Assembly: GCA_029379385.1 (NCBI GenBank)
Contig: CM055612.1
Location: 2,604,001 to 2,668,000, forward strand
Length of the DNA: 64,000 bases
Direction of reading: 5' to 3'
From: Quillaja saponaria
Taxonomy: Eukaryota > Streptophyta > Magnoliopsida > Fabales > Quillajaceae
Part shown: positions 24,801 to 36,651 of the stretch, piece by piece
Numbering within the stretch: the stretch's first letter is position 1
How the letters are laid out: every line of letters starts with the position of its first letter
Translations under genes and position numbers: made by a program
Notes under the pieces: generated by a model
What the model saw: the letters and a program-made list of their open reading frames with translations, nothing else
Database searches by the model: none
Told to the model about the DNA's origin: nothing

Positions 24801-25415
24801 CCAAAACCTAACCCTAACCCTAATCCTAATCCTAATCTTGATCCTTACCCTAATCCTAACCTTTACCCTAACATTAACCCCAACCCAAAACCTAAACCTA
24901 ACTCTAAATTCACCCTTATCCCTAATCTAACCCTAACCCTAACATAACCCCAGACCTAACCCTAACCCTAACCATAACACTAACCCAAAACCTAAACTTA
25001 ACCCTAACCCTAATCCTATCCCTCATTTAAAACCTAACCTTAACCTAAATAAACCTTGACCCTAAACCTAACTCTAAGCCTAACCCTTACCCGAACCCTA
25101 AAATCCTAATCTTAAGCACTAACTCTAAACCTAATTCTAACCCTAACCCTAACCCTAACCTTAACCCTAACCTACACCTAACACTAACCCTAATCCTAAA
25201 ACCCTAACCATAATCCTAAAACCCTAACCTTAAACCCTAACCCTAACCCTAACCCTAACCTTATCCCTAACTTAAACCTAACCCTAACTTAAATCCTAAC
25301 CTTAATCTTAACCCTAACTCTAACTCTTACCTTTACCCTAACCCTAACCTTAACCCTGTCCCTACTAACCCAACCTTAACCTTAACCCTAACTGTAATTC
25401 TAATCCTAACCCTAT
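24801..25415. repeat. Degenerate telomere-like (CCCTAA)n array
   Basis: About 615 bp consist almost wholly of CCCTAA and one-base variants (CCTAAT, CCTTAC, CTTAAC, CCATAA). Uninterrupted runs such as CCCTAACCCTAACCCTAA have a 6-bp period. The usual plant telomere unit is the 7-bp CCCTAAA, so this is an interstitial array of the 6-bp (TTAGGG) type. Orientation is CCCTAA on the plus strand throughout. Confidence 0.93.
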
Positions 25416-27204
25416 AACATATGGACAAATAACAGTCGGTTTGGAAATATTAATTCAACTAACAACACAACGAGAGAGTAGTTCCAAAACTTTTGGGCCC
25501 AAACCTTCCTCAAGTATTGAAATCTAAAAGGGTATTGCAACAAACAAGCAGCTTCTATTTAATTGCGTGTGAGAGATCGTAGCTACCCTTTAAGGAAGGA
25601 AAGTGAACAGGAACCAAACAATGACTTCTTAGGGCCTGAAAAGCTAGGGAAGCTAATTTGTGAGAAAATAAAAGCATGGGGTAACCAAGCTGGGGATGAA
25701 ACAAACATAACCCACTTGCTAACTTTGGATTATTTGAATTTTGGCAATGAATGGTATGATTTGGAGTCACAAAATAGGGATGTTGGGAATGCAATTTAAG
25801 AAGAGATCAACTGTGTCACAAGTGACTGACCTTTTTCTCTAGCTGGATGATACAATAATTTCAAGCATTCCATTGCCCACCCTTCTTGCTTATATTGTCC
25901 GTTAAAACAAACGGGAACATTTTTAACAATGTTGGTACTTTCTCATAAGCCTACCTCTTCCAGACTTACCAGAATCAAAAACTAATTTGTCTTTTCACAC
26001 ACGAACACCTTCTCTGCCCTGAATTTGGACGACAACTGACAACCACCAATCCTATCCCTAACCTCTTCGCACTTAAAGTGAAAGTTGCATTCAGCCTGCA
26101 ATAGGGGCTTCTGGGACCAGCCTGACGTCTGTAGTTCTGTTGTAAGAAAACCATACCATGAGAAACCAAGTGTATCACCCACCAACGAAAATAGCATTCT
26201 TAGCTATGCAGAAAACTTTTGACATCAAAGTCGGCAATTCTAGGAACTTTATCCATCTCAATGGTCAATCATCAACATGAAGTAAATAAATTTCAAAACA
26301 AATGAAAAATATTGAACATTTTTTCAAGATTTTTTTTTGTTATATCATCAAAATTGAAAAAAAAATAAAAATAAAAATTCAGTTGAAACTTAGAATAGTA
26401 AAAGCAAAGAAATTTGTTATATTGCTGCTTCACTGCACAATATCTTTCTGCCAGGGACGGAAAGAAGAGATTTGCGGGAAATTTTTTTTTTTGAAAAGCA
26501 ATGATACTGGAAGCAGTTTCTCTATTTGACATCATCGTGCATATTAATACACAAACGCTGCTGAACAGGAAATACTGTATGTACTTTACAAAAATATATT
26601 TAGGACATCAAGCGTATCAGATTCAGTAAACTCTAGGTGAAATTCTTTTATCTCACTGATATAATAAGGTTAGTAATATGCTAAGTTAGAAAAAAAAAAT
26701 GAAAAAAAAAATAAAATACAAAACTAACAATTTCTCCATCCTCACGTAAGCTCCCCCATCTTCATATCCCCCACCATGGAAAGTCGTAGCTTTAATCTTC
26801 TAACTAAAAATATTCATTAAATGGTTTTAGAAGGTAATGTTCTGTATATAATGCATTTGACTGAGAAGAGATATAACAAAATTAATTGATCATATTGAAA
26901 ATACTTAAAGAAATTTGATGATCTAACTAAACTTAGAGCATATCAATGTTAAAATCTTGTTTTAGATAGGAGAATTAGAGCTTTTAGTTTGAAATTGATC
27001 AACAAACAAAATTCATCTACCGATTGGGTCGATGTTAGTGCGATTTTTCTTGGAGGATCTAATTAAAAAAATCATCAATAATAAAATTAAAATAATGTTG
27101 TAAGTTTTAGGGATCAAATTAATAATTAAGTCAAAGAAAGAGAAAACATAAGGACCAAAGACAAAGAGAAAACATAAGGACCATCCAAAATAACTACTAG
27201 CTAC
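25416..27204. other. Intergenic with possible gene relic
   Basis: An open stretch at about 25563-25799 (+) reads like decayed coding sequence (for example EKLGKLICEKIKAWGNQAGDE followed by ...NEWYDLESQNRDVG). It has no start, exon partners or sure family. The remainder is AT-rich with no recognised feature. Confidence 0.3.
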
Positions 27205-27600
27205 TCAGTTTTTGTAGCCATTTTTCACTTCTCTCACTGGTCTTGGCCCTATAGCATCGCAGGAGAACTTACACGAAAGGCTCTTTGTAATAATCCCAAA
27301 CCCGAACCACCCCTTTTTGCCATTTCCTTTACTCTGCGGACGCATAAAAGGGCTTTTAGTACAATTTTTGTAAGCTTCAAGAAAAGGGTCTTCCTCCTTA
27401 GGAACAACCACACCTCTGAATGAATTAACTCTCAAAGGCTGAAATGAACATAAAGGAAGAAAACTATCATCATCATCCAATTCTCTGATTCTAGCTGATG
27501 ATCTCTCCGGCAGGCATGGAGGTGGTGGCTGTAGCTTTAACATGGTAGGCACTTGGTCATGGGTGAGTACCTTGGAGACACCAGGTTTGTATATTCCCAT
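27205..27600 (-). CDS. Small unknown plant protein, single exon
   Basis: The product is 131 residues from ATG 27600 to TGA 27205. It is basic overall with a Pro patch (LQPPPPCLPERS), an acidic ELDDDDS segment, then PKEEDPFLEAYKNCTKSP and a Gly/Lys-rich GKKGWFGFGI block before LSCKFSCDAIG. The DPFLEAYKNCTKS plus SLSCKFSC pattern seems to belong to an unnamed plant-specific family, judged by eye. No signal peptide or transmembrane helix is evident. A TATA-like ATATATAA lies about 150 bp upstream on the minus strand (about 27750-27757). It sits between the kinesin and the GRF. I assign no function. Confidence 0.6.
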   Translation of the reverse strand: MGIYKPGVSKVLTHDQVPTMLKLQPPPPCLPERSSARIRELDDDDSFLPLCSFQPLRVNSFRGVVVPKEEDPFLEAYKNCTKSPFMRPQSKGNGKKGWFGFGIITKSLSCKFSCDAIGPRPVREVKNGYKN

Positions 27601-30600
27601 GAGAAGGGTATGTTTGCTTGTGAAAAAACTTGATCATTACTAGTCATGCTGTAGCTCCTTTGGTGCATATTGTATGTGCATGCATGAATTAGGGAGTTGG
27701 TTGATTAGGATCTTATTAGAGAAAGTGTCACGAGCTTCATGATAATTTATATATAACGGCTAAGGGGATCAAGTTTTTTGGTGAAGGGTGTGATCAGCTT
27801 TTCAAATTTAAAAAAAAGAAAAAAGAAAAGAAAATTACAGGTAGGATATGAACAAATTAATTATATCATGCAACAAAGCTTTATCAGAATTAGAGTAGAA
27901 AAGGGTTGGTATGTCTAACAAACTTTGAATGTGATGGCTGCTTAAGGGTTCAGAGTTTTATTCGTTTATAAATTATAATACTCTTATAAAAAATTAAGTA
28001 CTTTTCTTTCATTTTTAGGTAAAGTTTTGGATTTTATAGCCTCTTCTACATTTTTATACAAGTTCCAGCACTGTAGGTTAATAACGATTCCCCATCTATA
28101 GTTTATAAAATAAAATTAATTATCAAAATGATGTTGATTATTCTCCAATCTTTATATTGAGTAATACTAGGCTATGGGATTTTATTAAAAAAATATGATG
28201 ATTTTAATAATGTTTAATTTAAAGTATAGGTATACCTCCTTATAATCGGTCCACTAATCGGTTCACTAATTAAGAGATGTGTATATATGTAAGTATATAT
28301 TACTGATTTAATAAGTTAAGATTATGATCACTTATTGTAAATGTGTACGTCACAATTATTTATTTCAATAGAGTAATGATAAAAAATAAAATAAAAATTA
28401 TTTTATTGAGATTGGTATGGTGGTCAAACATGTATATTTTTTTGGATAATCTATAACTATAACAGTATCATTATAAACTCATACCAATACCGAAATTATG
28501 TGAGAATTATAAACATAAATTAATAAAGAAAACGATAAGGCATATCAATACAATTATAGGCCCAATTGAAATTCAAATCAAAGAAGCCTCACCAATAAGT
28601 TTGATCCATTTTCAAGCCCAAGATATAGGCAAAGGTTTACTCTTGGAACACGTGAAGTTAAAATTAAGAAACTTTCTTGTACTGCAGTTTTGAAGCAGTT
28701 TATATATAGCAGTTAGCAGAGCATTTTATTGGGATTACATGCAACTTCCACAACTGGCAGCCTGTAGATTGCTGTACTTATCATATGAAAAGCAATTGGC
28801 GGTTGATATATTGTATGTTGGTGAATAATCTTCGTCACAAACTGTTTTTTCCTGCTGTCCAATAACATACAGTTTGGAGCTATGTAAATTTAGAGTATTG
28901 CAGTGGCTATGCAATTGTTAAATAAATTGAAAATTGTCATCCAAAAATGGATTTATTAAAGGATTAACTATATTTGTAATAATACTTCAGTTTTCATTAC
29001 TCATACCATTATGCAATAAGCTAAAGAAAAATAGGGAAAACGAAGAGTGTCTGTTTGAAGAGCCCATCAGCCTGTGCAGATAAAAAAATTCAACTTCTGA
29101 GGATGCTTCAACCAAAAAAAAAAAAAAAAAAATGGAAATGTTGAGGCAGCATGTTGGTGTTGTCCTTTTCTTCTTTTTCTTTTTTGTTGGTTTCCACAGA
29201 TTAAGCAAAAGCAGAACACTTGTAACTCTTTGTCTTCGTTTCCAATACTCTTTTCAACTCCTGCACTGTGCTCTGTTCTCCGTTGTTGGAATGAAACAGT
29301 TGAAAAACCTGCATAAGTTGTTTTCTTTTCTCCCACTCCAATTCATTAGATCTTGGGGACTTGTGTGGATGCTTTGTTTTCCCTCCCCTGAAAATGTGAA
29401 ATTAAAGCTTACATTCCATAACAAGGGACCATCGAAGGATGGACTTATTTTTGAAATTTTATGTTTCCTCCAGTCCCTTCCTTTCATAACCCTCTAAAGA
29501 TGGCTTTGACTTACTCCATTTTTTCTTTTCCATTTCTTTCCCTTTAATTCTCGTTTAAAAACATTCCCTGTTTTTCTGTCAATCTCCTTAACATAGCCTT
29601 AAATTCTTAGAGATGACTTTATAGAAGCTAAAATCCAAACTCAGAGATAGCCGCTTTGAAGCTAAAACTTACTGTGTGGGACAAATAGAGCTGGGATGGG
29701 CTACAGCCTACAATCCAGGTTGTGATCATTGTAGATTAATTTTACTGTGTATGGTGAAAAATCCCAGTTTATCCGAAAAAAAAAAAAGAAAACCTTTCTT
29801 TTTGGCTTTTCATCTGTTCAGTCAAAAATCTTATTTTACTTTTTTTTATTTTTTTATTCTCTGTGAATCTAAATGCCGAACAAAAAGGATAATGTTAGCA
29901 ACGTACAAGCCATCTGATTAAAGGAGCATGGTCCTGTGGTCCTGCTCCATCTCAATATCAAATAAACAAGTTGATTGCGCTAAAAATAATATCTCAAGGA
30001 CTGGTGGTTTTTTTCTGGATTTTGGAATATATTTTATTCACCTTTATACACAGCAGTCCCTATCCCGATCAGTTTTGTTGTGGCTCAGTTCCAATACATT
30101 TTCTGTCTGTATTCCAACAAGTAGGGGCATGTTTACAAGCAGTATGATTTACGCCAACCATTCCTTTTAGTAAAGATAAAGTAGAAAGAACCAAGCTCAT
30201 CTTCATGATCTCCACCTAATTATCAGTGGCTGAATAAGGGTACAAAGGATTCAAATGAGTTAACCTTTGGGAGTAGATCAGTAGCTGGTTTGTCAATCAG
30301 AACAGCTGTTTGGACTTGAACTTCACACTCTACTTAACCAAACAAAAACATAGTTTGTCCACACTCACATAGTCTAACAACAGTAATAGTGGTTCAACAC
30401 TATCTATAATCACAAACTTGCCAAACATGTCCACATAAAAGATCCGATAGAAAAGTAAAATAAAATCCTACATCTTGAGAAAGTGACCCCGAATGGGTAG
30501 GAACATATAATGAAATACAAGGGACTGCTGGACTAATGACAATCATAGAAACAGATGTTTACTGTGTCAGCAGCAGATAAAATTCCTGCTTCCTCCACAA

Positions 30601-30632
30601 CATAACAGCTTCTTCTCTGCAGGGTAACAGAG
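27601..30632. other. Intergenic and GRF 3' flank
   Basis: AT-rich at 27800-28700. The part next to the GRF stop probably includes its 3' untranslated region. Homopolymer runs occur at 29115-29131 and 29777-29790. No gene was recognised. Confidence 0.5.
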
Positions 30633-33600
30633 TTACAAGGCAGGCAAGGTTGAAGTCTTACCAAGGAGGTCACTGCACAAACTAGCCCCCTCAAGGGTCT
30701 TATTCTCTGCCCTTGGGCTGCTCCCAGTGCTGCTATTAGAAAGAGAGCCAAATGAAGTCTTCTGTAAAACCCCAGTAGGAGATGACCCTAATGGAGGACT
30801 ATTGCCCCAGCCATCGGTCATGAGGTTAAGCGCCGAGGAGTTCTTCATGGAGTCAGCAGTATTGTTATTACTAAGGTGCAGAACCTCGCCAAGAGGACCA
30901 CCCATAGAACTCTCCCAAGTAATAGGAATCCAATTAGAGTGCCTACTATTTGATTCATTGAAGGCACTTCCAACTCCCAACCCCATTTGTATCGGGTCTA
31001 GCTCTTGTGAAAGGCGGAGTGGGGAGAGATTGACTCTCTCATTGATGGGAGAGGAACTGGATGACATGAAATCTGAGGAAGCAGTGGGGATTGTAATAGA
31101 TAGCTGGGTGTCTGATTGTATTTCATGTTCAGGCCATGAAACGCTGGACCGATCAGACTGATTTTTGGGCAAGTCATCAATAAAATGTAGAAGGGATTGC
31201 TTAGACTCAGTTTCCCGATCAGTTGGGTTATGGGAAGAACCAAAATTTCTTCCACTCATCACGGAGGAACTCTTTTGTGAAGGGTTAAGTAGGGAGTCGG
31301 AGGTGACTAGCCCAAACTGAGTCCTTGAGGATTCTTCATACGGGACTGTGCTGTTTCCGAACAAAGAAGGGGTTTTCTTTAGGTTTCAGCTCAATAGTTG
31401 GAGATAGCATGGAGAGGGTTGTAGTGTCCTGCATTCTCTCACCCACACTCTCCTTGTTATTCATAAACATCCTGCAAAGAGGATGCCATGTAAACACATA
31501 ATCAGAGACTAGAAGATAGGCACAAAAGAAATGATTAATGGATAATAGATGCTGTATAATTAAAATTCACTTAGAAATACACAACCTGAATACATTACTT
31601 AATTTGTACTATTTTTCCCACAAATATAAAACTAAAGGATGACCAACATGCCTAGAAAAAACATTAGACTAAAGGGAATCTCAATTATTAAGATCAGTCA
31701 CCATATTAGATATGAGGACAGTATAATAGATTCTTTGACACTATCCAAAGGCAAAGCAGGAGTTAACCACAAATTCAATATGGTAAAGCAATGTCCCCAT
31801 AATTTTTAGGTCACATATGGATGCAAATTAGCAGACCCAACTAGTTTGGAATTTGGAATTTAAGGCTCAGTGGATTGAGGATAAAGATGCTAATTGCTAC
31901 CGAGTCAGATAAATAAGGAGTTAAGGACTGAAACTTTCGAGTTCTATGCACCTGTTGATGCTACCAGCTGCAGAAGTACTAGTTGCATCAGGCTGAAAGC
32001 TACTGACTTGATGGTGTGCAAGAGCGAGGCTGTTGGTTGCACCGCCACCACCAGGCACTGCCACTGATACTGACGAGGAGGAAGCATTAGACATCAGCTT
32101 TGAAATAGTGTTGGTGGTATTGCCGGTTCCAGTGACGGCATGGCCTGATTGGCCTTCCACAGGCTTTCTTGAACGATGGCGGCCCCTGTTCATGTGCCGC
32201 TCACAATACTTCTGGTCAGCAACGGCATCCCTCGAGCACCGCCATTTCTTTCCATCTGTTCTGCGACACCTCCCGGGCTCAGGATCGGTGCTGTTGGAGA
32301 ATCCTAGATGGAAAGATCCCCATCCCACTGCAAGGAAATAATCCCATTAAAGGAGAAAATGGTTATAAAAAAAACTTAAGGTCCGGACTGAAAGAACAGA
32401 ATTTTAGTTTCTTTGATCAATTCTGGGCAAGATTTATGTTTACTTGAAATGAAATTGCAGTCATTTGCAGTATATAGAATGCATAACAAACACTTGTTAG
32501 AAACTGAGGCAAGTGCTCTACTAATTTTATCTCCTGTCGCCTACTCATTGTGCGGCTGTGTGCTGGGGTAGATGAGGTTACAATAGGCATCAGATGCAAA
32601 ATGAAAATATTCACATAGGAACATGCAGTTCTTGTTGATGTAAAAAGATCCTTCCACAAACATACATACATGAATTGGGTCTGAGAAGTCCGCCTGCAAA
32701 GCTAAAGAACCCAGCAGATTCAAGTGCTTTTCTGATAGGGATCAGAAGATGAGATGGCACTGGCACATTTGCAGTGATGTACTTGTAGATCAAGGCCTGG
32801 TGTTCTAGCTCAATCCATTGAGAGGGAGTGAATGGCCCTCTGGCCCCAGTTAAAATCCCATGCATGCTTGCACCATTTATGCTTCCAGAACTGTAGCCTA
32901 ATCCAGAATTCCCACAAGGTAGTTATCAAAATTAGGAGCACAACCAAAAAAAGCCAATTTAAAAGCTACTTCATACTGGAAATAAAGAAAGGTAACTTCT
33001 GAGTGTAAAAGAAAAAAGAAGAGGGGAAAGAAGGTGACAAGAAACCCAAAATGATAAAATTTGGATTTTTTTTTCAAAGAAAAGACTGCAGACAGATAGA
33101 GATATGTAAAGGGGAAAGAAATTAGAAACAGACGGTTGAGAACCAATTAAAAATTGGAGCTTTTCTTGACTAGTGAGCTTCTTATTTTCTCCTCCTTTGG
33201 TGCCGTTCTGTTTACTGTGTCCAAACGTAACTCAAATCCATCCCCAAAAACGGGGAAGACAAAGATTTTAACTTGGATTCTTATTTTCTTTTTTAACTTT
33301 TCTGTGACAAGACTCAAAACAAAGACCATTCATAGATTTCCATGAAAAGACCTTCTACCAGTACTGTGGAATCAAGCCCCAAATAACCAATAACAACCAG
33401 ATTTATGCTAACACATAACGGGTATTATTTTCTAAGCCCAGAACACAATCCACTGCTTCAGACGTATACCCACCCAGATAAAATAGGAACATACCCCTTT
33501 CATTTTCCCCAAATAAAGCTTGATACTTGATAGCCCACTCTACAACCTTGAATGGTTATTATATGCATACCTGTATTTCTACTGTAAGCAGATAATGAGT

Positions 33601-33952
33601 GATAAGGATAAGACAATGTGGCATTTTGGGCGTTCTGATTTAGGAGTGCTTCTGATTTGGGAGAAGAAAAGCTCAGCATTTGCTGCTGTTGCTGACCATC
33701 AGAAAACAGAGAGCTATTAGATCTCAGTAAAGTATTCCTCTGCTGGTTCAGCATTGGTTTCGAGGCAGAGAAATCATCAGTCTTTGCCAGTTTTGAGCTC
33801 CTCCAGTCATCTTCAGTGGTGCTAGATCTCTCTTGCTTGAGGAATCCAGATCCGTACAGCTTTTGCTTTACTTCAGGATCTGAAGTAAGAGAAGTAAAAC
33901 CAGTAGCAGCTGAACCCACCAACCCAACTAAACCCCCCGCCTCAAAATCCAT
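30633..33952 (-). CDS. GRF: Growth-regulating factor (GRF1/GRF2 type), frameshifted
   Basis: Exons on the minus strand are 33952-33571, 32897-32670, 32327-31952 and 31471-30633. The protein has a QLQ domain (about residues 149-184, starting [19 protein letters not shown]) that binds GIF coactivators. It also has a WRC domain (about 218-259; zinc ligands C224, C234, C245, H248) that binds DNA. A miR396 site lies at the end of WRC. The long region before QLQ is typical of GRF1/GRF2. In exon 4 the frame runs through [19 protein letters not shown] then meets TGA at 31338-31336, giving 373 residues. The conserved tail (from PYEESSR through LLNPSQKSS to the 30633 stop) is open in the next frame. 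Exon lengths sum to 1825 nt, one more than a multiple of three, so a single extra base near 31341-31344 explains it. An intact form would have 607 residues. It may be a real truncating allele or an assembly error. Confidence 0.93.
32155..32175 (-). promoter_or_regulatory. miR396 target site in GRF mRNA
   Basis: On the plus strand these 21 bases match miR396 (TTCCACAGCTTTCTTGAAC) apart from the single bulged G after CAG that is typical of GRF targets. The site encodes RSRKPVE at the end of the WRC domain. It implies that the transcript is down-regulated by miR396 as in other plants. Confidence 0.95.
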
Positions 33953-36570
33953 AAAGACTGAAAGCCCACCCACTAAAACTACACAAGCATTAGGCTGAGA
34001 AAATGGACCATTTCTTCTTCATTTGCCAAAAAGACACAAGCTTGAGCACCTGGACGGAGGAAAGCGCATTTTATGGGTTGGGGTCAATAGTTGATATGCT
34101 TAAAGCTGAGCTGAGACCCAACCATTCTGGTTTTATTTTTTAGGAGTTGATGTTTGAGAAGGATAAAATAATTGGAGAGAGAGAGAGAGGGGAGAGAGAG
34201 AAGGGAGAGGGGGATGAAACTGACTAGACAAAACTTATTTCTCGGACATATTTAAACAGGGGACTTCATTTTACATCTTTAAAACATCAAATAAGATTTA
34301 GAGATTTTATTTAGAAAAATAAGAAGAAGTATTATTTTTTATTGTGGATTTCAAAACAGTTTTATATTGAATTTACATTAAGTCCTAATTTTACCATTCT
34401 ATTTAAAACAAGTCCATCTATTCATAACTATGAATCTAATAACAATTTTGTCCTTAGTTGACAAATGAGTTAAGTTTTAATTTTAAAAATATAATTATTT
34501 TAAGGTGCAACTAAAAGTTCATCTCATTTTAAAAAATATTACTTAATTGGAAAACAACTCTATAGTAAACCTAATTTATGTAAAATACAATTACAAAATC
34601 CGATCTTACTTTTGAAAATGATAAATTTATTTTATGTATAAAAATAAATTTAATTTTAATAAATCATGAATGGAAAATATTGATTTTTCTAAATTAAAAG
34701 GATAATAATAGAATCAATAATAAGTTTTAGTTAATCTAATTCATAAATAAATTAAAATGGTCCAAGTTAAATAGGAGGAAAAATCATTAAAATAAATAAA
34801 TAATATGAGAATTACAATAATTTTAAAATTTTAAATATATGAGTTTTCGTAGACTTTTGAAGATATGAGTTTTTTTTCCATCCATGATTTATTACAATTA
34901 AATTTAATATGAAAATTATATTTTAATTAGAAAGTAATTTTTTTTTTTCACTTTTAAAAGGTGGCTTTGAATTTCAAAGAAAAATTAAAAATTTATGATT
35001 TATCACCAAGAAACTACAATTGGTACTATATGAATTTTTAAGGGTAAATTATATTATTTCAAAGAGAAAATTAAAACTAAGAGCACTCTTTTTAATCTAA
35101 AAATATAAAATAAAATTTATAATTACTTTTTTTTAGTGGTAATGTGATATTGGTCTGTTTATTTAAGAAAACTATTAAAAAGTATTTACAAATGATAGAG
35201 TATCAAAGTATGTAGTATATAGTATTTGATTTAACAATTATAAATGGTAGATACTTAGTACACTTTAAAAAAAATCTCCCAATATCTTCAACTCAATTAA
35301 TTAACGAAATTAGTTTTTCAAAATTTGAATAAAATACATAAAACTTTAAAAATAAAATTACTTGTATGACTAAAAATTATTAACCTATTTTATTTAATCG
35401 GAGAGGGACAAAAACGTCATTTCGGAAGGATAATTTACTAAATGGTTTTATTGTTACTTATATTTTTTGACCTTTACCATATTGGATAGGGACAGTGAAA
35501 AGCGAAGGAGGGAATTGTTTGCCTTGCAAAGTCCGCCAGCGGTTTTAGAGAGAGAATATCATTTCTCACTCATCGTATTAAAGTTAAAAACACCAAAATA
35601 GTGGTGGGCTGCATGAACAAAGATGCACCGCCACGTGACACGGTGGCCACTTGAAATATTCTACCTCCTTTTTATCATATTCTCAAATTTCACCCACCTC
35701 CGTCCACCTCCGCCCACCCCCGCCTCTTATTTCTACCCCTCCTCCGATTACATTTACCAAATACTAAAATAAATCAGATTAGATGCCTCGTACTCCTAGA
35801 ATATGTCTCTACGTTAGTGCATAACTTGTACGCAAATGTACACTTCGTTTGTGCTAAAGCTAAACAACGTAACAAAGTTATGCTTCTTAGTACCTACTGA
35901 TTAAGGTACATCCTCTGACAAAAACAATAGTATTGTCAAGAAAAGATAAAAAAAAAAAAAATTATATTTATTTGTTTGGTAACTTTAAATAAATAGTAAG
36001 TTGTGGCTTTGTAAATAACCGATGCAGTACTTGTTGGTGAACATAGTCCTGGGCAGCGTGTTTGTTGCATAGTTTGTTCAGGCTACTCTTTTTTCCTCGT
36101 GGAGTTATTGCTTCATTAATCCTTTGAAACGTAAAAAAAACAAAAAATAAATTGCAAATCAATAATTCAACCGCATTTATTTCAGTACTAAAGCTAAGGA
36201 TTCCTCCGCACTATATGGCAAATTTCCAAGTTGGCACGGTGCACCATACGGCCAAAGTTGAGCAAATTTTGTTCCCACTGTTTAAGGCGCCGTTTGAAAT
36301 GGCAGCCGTGGATGAGTATAATATCAATTAAACTATATTATCTAAATTGATTAAAAATAAAATTTTGAATATGTAAAAAATAAAAATAAATTAATTAAAA
36401 TATATACAAATTGATTTGAAAATAACTAAATACTAAAGAAGAAATATTAATACGAAACATAATCAATTTTTTTTTTATATTTTGAAGAAAGAACATAATT
36501 GAAATGGATGAAAAATTGAAATGTTAAAATCTTGGATTTGAAGCCACATTGCTCAATAATTTACAAAGCG
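33953..36570. other. GRF promoter and intergenic region
   Basis: The GRF leader contains a CT-rich tract on its sense strand (GA repeat at 34174-34212 on plus) and a TATA-like TTTAAATA near 34249-34256. The rest to 36570 is AT-rich with no gene recognised. Confidence 0.5.
34174..34212. repeat. GA/CT-rich tract in GRF leader
   Basis: Imperfect (GA)n on the plus strand, read as CT repeats in the GRF sense direction. It lies about 220-260 bp before the GRF start codon. CT-rich leaders are common in plant regulatory genes. Confidence 0.7.
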
Positions 36571-36634
36571 ACTAGGTGGGCAGCATGGACCAGGCAAGAT
36601 TGGGGAATTGGGAGTGGGGGTGGTGGGTGTGTGT

Positions 36635-36651
36635 GGGTGGGTGGGTGGGGG
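36635..36651 (+). other. G-quadruplex motif
   Basis: The sequence GGGTGGGTGGGTGGGGG has four G-tracts separated by single T loops. This is a classic strong parallel quadruplex former. It lies in an intergenic G-rich tract. Confidence 0.8.

Noticed and set aside
24685..24930. Open frame rich in Leu-Thr repeats
   Set aside because: It is a translation of the telomere-like repeat, which has few stops in some frames.
30727..31161. 144-codon plus-strand frame
   Set aside because: It is antisense to the conserved GRF C-terminal exon.
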